Of a DNA stretch of 64,000 nucleotides, positions 45,337 to 53,552 are shown one piece after another. Under the pieces are notes generated by a model that ran no database searches, was not told the DNA's origin, and saw only the letters and a program-made list of their open reading frames with translations. Numbering within the stretch: the stretch's first letter is position 1; every line of letters starts with the position of its first letter. Source of the DNA: Chryseosolibacter sp044507775 (lineage in GTDB: Bacteria; Bacteroidota; Bacteroidia; Cytophagales; Cyclobacteriaceae). The stretch spans positions 124,001 to 188,000 of the forward strand of contig JBIQIY010000008.1 in the NCBI GenBank assembly GCA_044507775.1, in the 5' to 3' direction. Both the position numbers and the translations under genes were made by a program.

Positions 45337-45564
45337 CTAGTATGGTCGTCCGTCAAACGGTGATACGTGGCCTCCTGTTTTGCTCCGTTTATCTCTGCGT
45401 GACTTGTTTTTTCGTTTTTGATTTTTCTTTCCGTGTGCCTTAAAATCGGGCGTATCACTTCCATAAGCCGCACGGGCGGAAGATGTGCGGTGAGATTTTC
45501 GGCTGGCACAACCGGATACCGCGAGCAGGCTGCTTAGGACAAGGATGGGAATAAGTCGCTTCAT
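45337..45564 (-). CDS. Small basic lipoprotein
   Basis: 75 residues with a lipoprotein signal peptide and lipobox AVSGC (lipidated Cys19). A very basic tail follows (about 45-65, rich in K and R: KKNQKRKNKSRRDKRSK), ending GGHVSPFDGRPY. No family was recognised. The basic tail could bind nucleic acid or acidic polymers, but this is only a composition argument. It is divergent from the nuclease/helicase gene. Confidence 0.6.
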   Translation of the reverse strand: MKRLIPILVLSSLLAVSGCASRKSHRTSSARAAYGSDTPDFKAHGKKNQKRKNKSRRDKRSKTGGHVSPFDGRPY

Positions 45565-45727
45565 GAATCAGGAAATCAGCGTTTTAATGATACGAATTTT
45601 TTGAAAAGGGAACGCATACACTCCCGGATTATTTCGTCTGCTCGCACTAAAAGAACCGTAAAGTAAACTTTTGGCGGTCACACAAGTATTTTAGCATTAC
45701 TTGATTAATTTGGCTGTTTAAACCCTC

Positions 45728-45732
45728 AGGAG
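45728..45732 (+). promoter_or_regulatory. Shine-Dalgarno-like AGGAG before the nuclease/helicase gene
   Basis: AGGAG lies four bases before ATG 45737. It supports this start, though the spacing is short. Confidence 0.5.
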
Positions 45733-45736
45733 AATC

Positions 45737-48700
45737 ATGAAGTACACCGACGGCCAATACTCCTTCTTTGCATCCGATGTCTCGACCTACCTCTCATGCA
45801 AGCACGCGACGCAACTTCACAAAAAATATGCGCGCGAAGGGAAGGACATTCCCCGTCATCACGACCCTGTACTGGATGTCTTGATTCAACGCGGCATAGA
45901 GCACGAGCGCGCTTATGTCGAGTTCCTGCGAGCGCGAAATCTCACATCGACCGACAGTGAAAGGAAAAGCTTTGAAGCAACCATCCAGGCTATGGCAGAC
46001 GGTGTTGATGTCATCGTGCAGGGAAGACTTCAACATGAAGAGTGGGGCGGATATCCCGACATTCTTATTCGAGTCGAAGGCAAAAGCCGATTTGGTAACT
46101 GGCAGTACGAGGTGCAGGATACCAAGCTATCTTTGAATACACGTACATCGGCCATCATCCAGCTGTGCTTCTACACCGAACTCCTTGCTATTATTCAGGA
46201 GCGTGAGCCGGCGCGGTTTTCAATTGTGATGCCGGGCGATCCGTTCGCGATTGAAAATTATGCTTTCAGGGATTTTAAGGCGTATTACAGTTTTGTTCGT
46301 AAGAACTTTGCCACTGCGATTTCCCGGGATGCGTCGACTTATCCCGATCCGGTTGAACACTGCAACATCTGTAATTGGTGGCAAATCTGTAACGCGCAGA
46401 GGCGCAAGGATGACCACCTGGCATTCGTGGCTGGATTGCGGAAAGCCCAAATACAAGAGCTTAACGTTCAGGCTATTCAAACGCTTGAAGGATTTGCAAT
46501 TGCAGAGGCGGTTAAACCTCCGAAGCGTGGAAGCTATGATAACTTGCTCAAGAAGAAGAAGCAGGCACGCATCCAGTACGACGGACGAATCGAAAACAGA
46601 TTTGTGCATGAAGCCATCCTTCCGGCCGAGGAAAAAAGAGGCTTCAACAGACTACCTGCACCGTCGGATGGTGACGTCTATCTTGACATCGAGGGCGACG
46701 CATTCTTCAGTGACGGAAGCCTGGAATACCTCTTTGGACTTGTAACAGTCGAGACGAACAGGAACATTCGGTATGATAGCTTTTGGGCAACAAACCGGAC
46801 TGAAGAGAAGGATGCATTTGTCTCGGTGATGAAGATCATCCTTGAGCGAATGAAGCAGTTTCCCAACCTTTTCATTTATCATTATGGGCATTACGAACCG
46901 ACGACTTTCAAGCGTCTTGCACATAACTACGCGGTATACGAGCAGGAGCTTGATGATCTGTTGAGGAAGGGCAAGTTTGTCGATCTACATGTGATCGTCA
47001 AGGAGGCACTTATTGCAAGCGTTGAACGGTATTCCCTGAAGGACATTGAAAAATTTGCCAAGTATACGAGGAATGTTGATCTCCGCCAGGCCTCACTGTC
47101 CAGGAAACAGATGGAGAGAGCCTTGCAGCTAAACGAGTTTCGCACTCTTCCACCCGCGACGCTGGAACTTGTAAGAGGCTACAACGAGGACGATTGCCTC
47201 GCAACGCTTGCCTTGCACCAATGGCTGGAATTGGAGAGAGCCATTCTCGTTGCGAAGGGCGTCCCTATTCAAAGAGCGGTATTTACATCGGAACCTCCGG
47301 ATGAAAAACTGGTCGAGCTCGAACAGAGATCGAAGCTCTTATTTGAGTCACTGGTGAAGGATCTTCCTGATGATCGCGAAATATGGACAGATGAGCATAG
47401 GGCCCGTTGGCTGCTGGCGAACCAGTTGCAGTATTTCCGGCGAGAGAACAAGAGCGCATGGTGGGAACACTTCCGGTTGCAGCAGGCGGAACACGATGAC
47501 CTGATCGAAGAGAGAAAGGCGCTGGCCGGATTGAATTTTGTGAAGGCCGTCTCGTCAAATGCGCGGCTTCCGGTACATCAGTATTCATTTCCTGAGCAGG
47601 AGACGACTCTCAAGGAAGATGACGCGGTGTTTATTGTGAACAGTTATAGCAAGGACGCCCCAATAGGTATACAGTTGGGCACAATTACACGCATTGATTG
47701 TGTAAACCGAATGGTCGAGATCAAGAAGACTGCCAAGACGGTAGAAGTTCATCCGGTCGCAATACACGAGTACGATATCATTGGAATCGAGAAACTTTGG
47801 CGGGCGATTCTTTCCATCGCCAATGAAGTAGATGAGGCGGGTCTCGGGCGCGCAGGCGATTACGTCGCGGCCAGGGACCTGTTGATGAGCCGCAAGCCTC
47901 AGTTGAAAGATGGTGGGGACGTCAGTGTAAGGCCCGGCGAGGAGGTGAAGGATGCGGCGACCCGCATCGCGCTGAATCTCAACAAAAGTATCCTTCCCAT
48001 ACAAGGACCGCCCGGCACCGGCAAGACGTTTACAGGGGCACATATCATCATCAATCTGATTAAGGCAAAGAAGACCGTTGGTGTGACCGCCGTTAGCCAC
48101 CGCGTGATCACGACGCTCTTTGAAACGATTCGACGGGAATCAAAAAAGATTGACGTAGATATAGAGTTCGTACACAAAATAACGGAAAAGCAGACGATGC
48201 CTGAGTGGGTAAACCAATGCAAGGACAAGAATAAGGTGAAGGCAGCGATTGACGCGGGCGCAGTGGTGGGCGGCACCGCGTGGCTATGGGCAGACGATGA
48301 CTTCCGCGACGTGGTGGACTACCTGATAGTCGATGAGGCAGGACAGATGGCCATGTCCCAGGTTCTCGCTGCGTCCCGTGCCTGCAGGAACCTGATTTTA
48401 CTCGGGGATCCCCAGCAACTTGAACAACCGCAGAAAGGCGCACACCCGGAAGGAAGCGGTGTCGCGGCGCTAACCCATCTGCTCGACGGCAAGCATGTCA
48501 TGCCGGAAGGTAAAGGCCTTTTTCTGAATATTACCCGCAGGATCAATCCGTCGATCGCGAAATTCACATCAGAGATCTTCTATGACAACAAGTTGGAGGC
48601 CCTTCCCGAATTGTCGAATCAGAAGATCAGTGGCGGCACGCTGTTCGACGGCGATGGATTGTTTTATGTCCCTGTTGAGCATGTTGGCAATCAGACCCGG

Positions 48701-49138
48701 TCGGACGAAGAGGTCGAAAAGATTGTGGCAATCGTAAAGAATTTATTGGCGACGGGTTCTTGGTACGATGCAAAAGGCATTTCTCATCGCATGGAGGCCA
48801 AAGATCTGTTGGTGGTGGCGCCCTACAACGCACAGGTCGACGCATTGCGTACCGCGCTTAAAGATGTCGACGTCGGCACGGTCGACAAATTCCAGGGACG
48901 CGAAGCCCCTGTCGTGATCTATTCAATGACTGCTTCAACGATTGAGGATGCACCGCGGGGCATGACGTTCCTTTTCAATCCGAATCGCTTGAATGTCGCT
49001 ACCAGCCGAGCGAAATGCGTTTGCATCCTTGTGGCCTCGCCGGCGCTCTTCGAGGCGGAATGCAACACAATCGAGCAGATGAGATGGGCGAATGCCCTTT
49101 GCCGTTTCGGGGAACTGAGCCGACAAATCAATATTTGA
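45737..49138 (+). CDS. TM0106-type RecB-like nuclease fused to SF1 (DNA2/NAM7-like) helicase
   Basis: 1133 residues. A PD-(D/E)XK RecB-like nuclease (about 1-225) has GYPDILIRVEGK...YEVQDTK and a Cas4-like iron-sulphur cysteine set: C21 near the N-terminus, then C209-x2-C212-x5-C218. An RNase-H-like exonuclease domain (about 310-500) begins DVYLDIEGDAFF. The helicase has Walker A GPPGTGKT at 757-764, DEAG at 866-869, and late motifs VDKFQGREAPVVIYSMT and NVATSRAK. Related fusions are thought to process DNA or RNA ends; the physiological role is unproven. It is a single-gene unit with an AGGAG site at its start. Confidence 0.92.
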   Translation: MKYTDGQYSFFASDVSTYLSCKHATQLHKKYAREGKDIPRHHDPVLDVLIQRGIEHERAYVEFLRARNLTSTDSERKSFEATIQAMADGVDVIVQGRLQHEEWGGYPDILIRVEGKSRFGNWQYEVQDTKLSLNTRTSAIIQLCFYTELLAIIQEREPARFSIVMPGDPFAIENYAFRDFKAYYSFVRKNFATAISRDASTYPDPVEHCNICNWWQICNAQRRKDDHLAFVAGLRKAQIQELNVQAIQTLEGFAIAEAVKPPKRGSYDNLLKKKKQARIQYDGRIENRFVHEAILPAEEKRGFNRLPAPSDGDVYLDIEGDAFFSDGSLEYLFGLVTVETNRNIRYDSFWATNRTEEKDAFVSVMKIILERMKQFPNLFIYHYGHYEPTTFKRLAHNYAVYEQELDDLLRKGKFVDLHVIVKEALIASVERYSLKDIEKFAKYTRNVDLRQASLSRKQMERALQLNEFRTLPPATLELVRGYNEDDCLATLALHQWLELERAILVAKGVPIQRAVFTSEPPDEKLVELEQRSKLLFESLVKDLPDDREIWTDEHRARWLLANQLQYFRRENKSAWWEHFRLQQAEHDDLIEERKALAGLNFVKAVSSNARLPVHQYSFPEQETTLKEDDAVFIVNSYSKDAPIGIQLGTITRIDCVNRMVEIKKTAKTVEVHPVAIHEYDIIGIEKLWRAILSIANEVDEAGLGRAGDYVAARDLLMSRKPQLKDGGDVSVRPGEEVKDAATRIALNLNKSILPIQGPPGTGKTFTGAHIIINLIKAKKTVGVTAVSHRVITTLFETIRRESKKIDVDIEFVHKITEKQTMPEWVNQCKDKNKVKAAIDAGAVVGGTAWLWADDDFRDVVDYLIVDEAGQMAMSQVLAASRACRNLILLGDPQQLEQPQKGAHPEGSGVAALTHLLDGKHVMPEGKGLFLNITRRINPSIAKFTSEIFYDNKLEALPELSNQKISGGTLFDGDGLFYVPVEHVGNQTRSDEEVEKIVAIVKNLLATGSWYDAKGISHRMEAKDLLVVAPYNAQVDALRTALKDVDVGTVDKFQGREAPVVIYSMTASTIEDAPRGMTFLFNPNRLNVATSRAKCVCILVASPALFEAECNTIEQMRWANALCRFGELSRQINI

Positions 49139-49314
49139 AGGGACCGGTTTCGAATCAATCTTGTTTTTGTTTACGCTCTTGTTGCTGAAGTACGACCGTC
49201 CGGTGTTTCGCGGTTGTCCGATAATCCGAGGCAATATTTTCCGGGTCTGACATAGGAAAAGCCTTTCTATTTTGGAGTATATGAGTAAGGGGCGACGCGT
49301 ATTCCGAAAGCGCG

Positions 49315-49914
49315 TTGCATTGCCATTTGCTCATGAACACCGATAAGCTATTCTCGGTATTGTCATCCATTCATCCTGTCTCCCGTGATTTCCGAAAATC
49401 CGTTGAGAAGAGGCTTACTCCGCTTTCCCTTCCTGCGAACCACATGCTGGTTGAGGCCACCCGTATTTCTGAATGCGCTTATTTCCTCGACGAAGGATTC
49501 GCGATGTCGTTCATGTTTGTTGAGGGGAAGAAGCAAGTGGAATGGTTCTGGTCTTCCGGCCAAATACTTATTTCGGCGCGAAGCTTTTTTGAGCAGGTTC
49601 CATCCCGGGAGTTTATCCAGCTTAGGAGGGACTGCAAGTTACATTGTATCGCTCACGCAGATGTTCTGGAATTATTTAGCGCGTATGAGGAAGCGCATTT
49701 GATCTATAGAGTGGTGATGAATCAATACTATGAGCACAGTCGTGAACGTACGCGCGACTTGCAGAACCTCAGTGCGCTGGAGCGATATAGAAAACTGATC
49801 CATGCAATTCCTCATGTTGAGAAATATGTCAGCCAGGAGGATATTGCATCTTATCTCGGCATTACGGGCCCATCCTTTAGCAGGATTAAAAGGAGGACCA
49901 AAAGACGCTTTTAA
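49315..49914 (+). CDS. Crp/Fnr family transcriptional regulator
   Basis: 199 residues. The cyclic-nucleotide-binding-like beta roll (about 20-120) contains LVEATRISECAYFLDEGFAM. A long dimerisation helix precedes a C-terminal winged HTH with SQEDIASYLGITGPSFSRIK. The phosphate-binding RxA cassette of true cAMP receptors is not evident, as is usual in Bacteroidota members. It sits upstream of the MauE-like gene with a promoter between. Confidence 0.88.
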   Translation: MHCHLLMNTDKLFSVLSSIHPVSRDFRKSVEKRLTPLSLPANHMLVEATRISECAYFLDEGFAMSFMFVEGKKQVEWFWSSGQILISARSFFEQVPSREFIQLRRDCKLHCIAHADVLELFSAYEEAHLIYRVVMNQYYEHSRERTRDLQNLSALERYRKLIHAIPHVEKYVSQEDIASYLGITGPSFSRIKRRTKRRF

Positions 49915-49991
49915 CATTTGGTAAGCGGAAGTCTTCACCTTTGTTCGCACAGGTCTTAACATAGGGTAATGGAGTTTTCATATCACTAAGA

Positions 49992-49999
49992 TAACTTTG
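49992..49999 (+). promoter_or_regulatory. Putative -7 element TAACTTTG before the MauE-like gene
   Basis: A perfect TAnnTTTG match, 21 bp before ATG 50021. TTTTC at 49975-49979 is a weak -33 candidate at suitable spacing. Confidence 0.5.
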
Positions 50000-50020
50000 T
50001 AATATAATTCAAGGCAGATT

Positions 50021-50446
50021 ATGATTCGCAGGATTTTTCTTCATATCGCCATATTTTCCTTTATCGCTTTGTTTGTGTATGCGGCGATTGCAAAGCTCAT
50101 GGACTTCCAGAAGTTCTACGTTCAGTTAGGCCAGTCGCCGATGCTTACGCGTTACGCACCCGTGCTGGCGTGGGCAGTGCCGGTTTCAGAGCTGGTAGTT
50201 GCCGTTTTCATTATGTTCGAAAGAACGCGGCTCACGGGTTTGTATGGAGCGTTCGGGTTGATGGTGATGTTCACGACTTATATTATTCTTGCCTCTCGTT
50301 TTAGTGACTATGTTCCCTGTTCCTGTGGCGGAATACTGGAGAGTCTGGGATGGACCGAGCACTTGATTTTTAATTCGGTATTTGTTGCGATGGCATTCGT
50401 GGCTGTACTGTTACAGCCAGCACCGAGGGACCGGCTTGCCGTCTGA
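50021..50446 (+). CDS. MauE/DoxX-like redox-associated membrane protein
   Basis: 141 residues with four transmembrane helices and a C100-S-C102-GG motif (VPCSCGG) facing a loop, as in MauE-type proteins. It starts MIRRIFLHIAIFSFIALFVY. MauE in methylotrophs supports disulphide formation or periplasmic maturation of methylamine dehydrogenase. In Bacteroidota similar proteins sit in unrelated loci and are considered redox-active. It heads a run that continues with a small cysteine-containing exported peptide. Confidence 0.82.
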   Translation: MIRRIFLHIAIFSFIALFVYAAIAKLMDFQKFYVQLGQSPMLTRYAPVLAWAVPVSELVVAVFIMFERTRLTGLYGAFGLMVMFTTYIILASRFSDYVPCSCGGILESLGWTEHLIFNSVFVAMAFVAVLLQPAPRDRLAV

Positions 50447-50497
50447 TTAAATTATGTGAGAGATACAAAAAGGTACTGCGCGGTTTTGCAACAACTG

Positions 50498-50517
50498 CCA
50501 GCTTAGTTCTTCGCTGG
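50498..50517 (+). other. Stem-loop between MauE-like and DUF6520-like genes
   Basis: CCAGC/GCTGG with a 10-nt loop, extended outward by partly complementary GCAAC...GTTGC. It may protect or attenuate the transcript. Confidence 0.35.
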
Positions 50518-50593
50518 TTGCAACAGCGAACGTTAGTCTATGTTAAACTTAAAGTTTTTGCTGTCTTTTGATTTACAAAGGCAGAAACAAAAT

Positions 50594-50869
50594 ATGAAAA
50601 ACAAGATTTTGCTTCCTGTCGTGGCAGTGCTGTTTGGTGTTGTCACTGCGTTTTCTTCCGTTGATCCAAGTCCTCAGATTGCTTGGTTCAAGTCTGGTAC
50701 GATTGTGGACGACGCTGCAATTGACTTTCCGGCTGAAGTTGATGAGAACAACCGATGCACAACTGCCGAAGGCGTGCAGTGCACAATCAACGGGCTCAAT
50801 GCTTATGATAGCGAGATCCATGCGGAAGATGCGCCAAATACAGTGGGATTGCTGAAATATAGCAATTAG
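50594..50869 (+). CDS. DUF6520-like small exported protein
   Basis: 91 residues from ATG 50594 (MKNKILLPVVAVLFGVVTAF); an upstream in-frame start at 50540 would put 18 residues before the signal peptide and is unlikely. Apart from the signal peptide it has one pair of cysteines, C55 and C63, in RCTTAEGVQC. This layout (short signal, C-x7-C, small acidic body) matches a Bacteroidota-specific small protein family of unknown function. Confidence 0.75.
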   Translation: MKNKILLPVVAVLFGVVTAFSSVDPSPQIAWFKSGTIVDDAAIDFPAEVDENNRCTTAEGVQCTINGLNAYDSEIHAEDAPNTVGLLKYSN

Positions 50870-50881
50870 CAATCATTCACG

Positions 50882-50910
50882 AGAAAGGCTGGCGTATGTC
50901 CGGCCTTTCT
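50882..50910 (+). terminator. Attenuator-like stem-loop after the DUF6520-like gene
   Basis: An 11-bp stem (50882-50892 with 50900-50910, one wobble) and a 7-nt loop, 12 bp past the stop. There is no T-run, so partial termination or mRNA-end stabilisation is more likely than full termination. Confidence 0.5.
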
Positions 50911-50930
50911 GTCATCTACCGAGAAGTCGC

Positions 50931-51956
50931 ATGCAGCGTCGTATTACAATCCTCGTCGTACTTGCAGCCACTGCCCTTGCGGTAATTTTCTTGCTGCACT
51001 TCGCGGTCGGACCGGGATGGTCCGCCTCTGGTGGTTTTGTGCGATCCATTCGAACTGGGATTTTGAACATGCTGGCAATTCACAATCTTGACTCCAGGTC
51101 CTATTACATCGTGGGAGTGGTGGATGAAAAGATCGTCCTTGGAAATGGCCAAAGGCCGGCTTACGTAAGGATTCTTGAAAAAGGGGAATGGCGGTCAAGA
51201 ATGATTGATATGAACGGATATTCCGTTCGTATTTTTACCTTATCGATGGACTCGACTCATTTCTATCTCAAAGATTTAACTACATATACTGTTTATAAGG
51301 GTTCGGTGCGCGATTGGAAAGTAGATCATGTCGCTTTTGATAGTACGTTTTTCTCAGAGGCTGTTACAATAAGCGCCAGATCGTTGATCAGGAGAACAAT
51401 CACGTCAGGGAAATATGAATACGTTCTTACCAAAGAGACGGCGACGCAAGTTTGGTCCAACGACAGCCTGCTGCAAAAGCAAATAGATGGTCTCTTTTGT
51501 ACCGACGGCATGCTTCGTGTTGACCCTGTTTCCGCGCGCATCGTATATGTGTATTTTTATCGCAATGAATTTTTTGTGGCTGATACGAGCCTCAATTTGG
51601 TCTTTAGGGCGCATACAATCGACACGATAAGCCGCGCCCGCATCAAAGTCGCACACGTACGTTCTGACAATTCAATCAAACTATCTGTACCGCCCTTTAT
51701 CGTAAACCGCAAAAGTCACGTTGATGGTAATTACCTCTACATTAATTCGAATGTCTGTTCTGACATTGAGGAGTTGAAGGACTTTAATGACGCTTCAGTT
51801 ATTGATGTATATGATCTGCAGGCTTGCGGTGCATATCAATACAGTTTTTACCTGCCGCATTTTAATGGAGACGCAATGCGATCATTCGTTGTCGAAAATG
51901 ACTTGCTTGTTGCTATCTATAGCCGGCATTTGATTACATATCGGTTGCGGAAATAG
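50931..51956 (+). CDS. Membrane-anchored protein of unknown function, propeller-like
   Basis: 341 residues with an N-terminal signal-anchor helix (about 5-27). The rest is beta-rich with recurring short strands (YYIVGVVDEKIVLGNG, FYLKDLTTYTVYKGSV, YVYFYRNEFFVADTSLNLVF) that suggest a beta-propeller. No catalytic motif is visible. It ends 19 bp before the convergent TlpA-type gene. Its context with MauE-like and DUF6520-like genes suggests one functional module. Confidence 0.65.
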   Translation: MQRRITILVVLAATALAVIFLLHFAVGPGWSASGGFVRSIRTGILNMLAIHNLDSRSYYIVGVVDEKIVLGNGQRPAYVRILEKGEWRSRMIDMNGYSVRIFTLSMDSTHFYLKDLTTYTVYKGSVRDWKVDHVAFDSTFFSEAVTISARSLIRRTITSGKYEYVLTKETATQVWSNDSLLQKQIDGLFCTDGMLRVDPVSARIVYVYFYRNEFFVADTSLNLVFRAHTIDTISRARIKVAHVRSDNSIKLSVPPFIVNRKSHVDGNYLYINSNVCSDIEELKDFNDASVIDVYDLQACGAYQYSFYLPHFNGDAMRSFVVENDLLVAIYSRHLITYRLRK

Positions 51957-51975
51957 GGTCTTCAGCGATGTGAGT

Positions 51976-53442
51976 TTAATCAGGCGTCTGATAATCTCTG
52001 ATGACAATTGCCTTCATAGGCTTCCGTGCGCGCTGGAGGTCTAACCCAACGCTTTGAAGGTAATGTTTGAACTCCTCAAACGTGCTCGTCTGCGCATACG
52101 TAAAGTTAATTCGATATTGGATATTGGTGTGATCGATAAAAGCGCCCTGCAATGTTTTGGAAAGTCTGCCGTAGTCGTAGGTTCCATAGCCGAAGTGAGT
52201 GCCGAGCATCCAGATAATATCGCGTGTTTCGGCGTTGTGAAACTTAAATACCGTGTCGTCCGGAATCATCTCAAATTGTCCTTCCCGTTCGGTAGACCGA
52301 AGCGAACGCGAAGATTTGATGGTGTCCGCCACAATTAGTTTCCAGTACGGCATGTCCCGGGTTTCTACAGAGACTTCATAACCGAAATAAGTCTTCAGAT
52401 CGCGTTGCATCGCCTCCTGCAGGAACCGGGCGCTGCCGAGACCCGCCGGTACTTTCATGCTATAATTATATTTATTGGCGATTGACCGGCTCATTGTCTT
52501 AAACGGAGATGAGTCGGCAACCTCCAGGACGGGAAGATGCCACCACTTCCCGTAGGAACTTTTGACGTGTGGCTTGAGCACGGTGTCCGGATAGGCAAAG
52601 TTGATATTTCTGGTGTAGACCTGATTCGATAGGGTATCTCCGTAGGCAGCATAGTATAATTCCAGAAGAGAGACTCCTATCAGCTGAATCCTGTCGCGAT
52701 AGTCCTCGTATTCCGGGAGGGTTTGACGTCTCCAACTGGAAACGTATGGCAAGTTGGGTGATTTGAATTTCCCATTGTATTTCGATATTACGGAGCGAAA
52801 TGCAAAATCATATTCATTCCCACCGTTTCCTTCAAGTAGAAAAAGTTTTTGTGGATCGAACTGAACGATCTTAGATTCACGATCACTTGATTGGTTTGCG
52901 ATGTCGGATATTGAATAGTCAGATCTAAGCACAATTGAGATCACACTATCCAGCTTTCCGGTGTCGCTTCCTATCCAGACGATATAGCCATCTTTATCTA
53001 ATACAAAGACATACGGCAGACCGTTTTTGCCAGCGGCCCGGAGCCATTTATTTTCCATTGACTTATTTTTATCGTCTACTGCCACTGAGTATTGGATCTG
53101 CTTATCATGCTTATCGACGAACTTCTCTACCTTCGCTGCATTGCCATCACCCATCCTTTCCATAACAAAAACACTTACCACCTTAACCTTGCCTTTATAG
53201 TTTTGCGCAAGCGCGGATAACTTTGGGATAGCCGCCACGCAGGGACTGCACCAGGTCGCTCCAAACTCGACGACATGAACCTCGCCAGTTTGGAAACGGG
53301 TCGCAGGCGTCCCCTTTATCCATTTTTCGACTGAGATTGCGGGTGCCTGATCACCCACCGACAGGAGGGTTCCTTTGCCCGATTGTGCATGTATAAGAGA
53401 AACAGTGAACATTGCTAGTAGCAAGAGTAAGTGACGTTTCAT
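51976..53442 (-). CDS. TlpA-type thioredoxin-domain protein with C-terminal TIGR03435-like domain
   Basis: 488 residues with a signal peptide (1-19, ending LIHAQ). The TlpA/redoxin domain (about 25-165) has active site W64-C65-S-P-C68 in EFGATWCSPCVAAIPKLSAL. The C-terminal 250 residues resemble the soil-associated TIGR03435/DUF3738 domain. This fits a periplasmic thiol reductase fused to a domain often found with SusC/SusD loci. It lies 110 bp downstream of SusD on the same strand and is the likely last gene of the sigma-FecR-SusC-SusD cluster. Confidence 0.85.
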   Translation of the reverse strand: MKRHLLLLLAMFTVSLIHAQSGKGTLLSVGDQAPAISVEKWIKGTPATRFQTGEVHVVEFGATWCSPCVAAIPKLSALAQNYKGKVKVVSVFVMERMGDGNAAKVEKFVDKHDKQIQYSVAVDDKNKSMENKWLRAAGKNGLPYVFVLDKDGYIVWIGSDTGKLDSVISIVLRSDYSISDIANQSSDRESKIVQFDPQKLFLLEGNGGNEYDFAFRSVISKYNGKFKSPNLPYVSSWRRQTLPEYEDYRDRIQLIGVSLLELYYAAYGDTLSNQVYTRNINFAYPDTVLKPHVKSSYGKWWHLPVLEVADSSPFKTMSRSIANKYNYSMKVPAGLGSARFLQEAMQRDLKTYFGYEVSVETRDMPYWKLIVADTIKSSRSLRSTEREGQFEMIPDDTVFKFHNAETRDIIWMLGTHFGYGTYDYGRLSKTLQGAFIDHTNIQYRINFTYAQTSTFEEFKHYLQSVGLDLQRARKPMKAIVIRDYQTPD

Positions 53443-53469
53443 ATTGTTGATTTAAATGATCTATCCCTA

Positions 53470-53492
53470 TCACCTGGAAAATTTTTAGGTGA
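53470..53492 (-). other. Stem-loop between susD and the TlpA-type gene
   Basis: TCACCT (53470-53475) pairs with AGGTGA (53487-53492) around an AT-rich 11-nt loop. It may balance expression between the SusD and TlpA-type genes. Confidence 0.4.
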
Positions 53493-53552
53493 CAGGAAGG
53501 AAAATAAAGGATGTTGATCTGAATTGCCCGACAACGCGGTCGTGGCGTCGGG

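Noticed and set aside
45240..45509. 89-codon minus-strand frame overlapping the small lipoprotein
   Set aside because: The alternative frame at 45337-45564 has a clear lipoprotein signal, which this one lacks.
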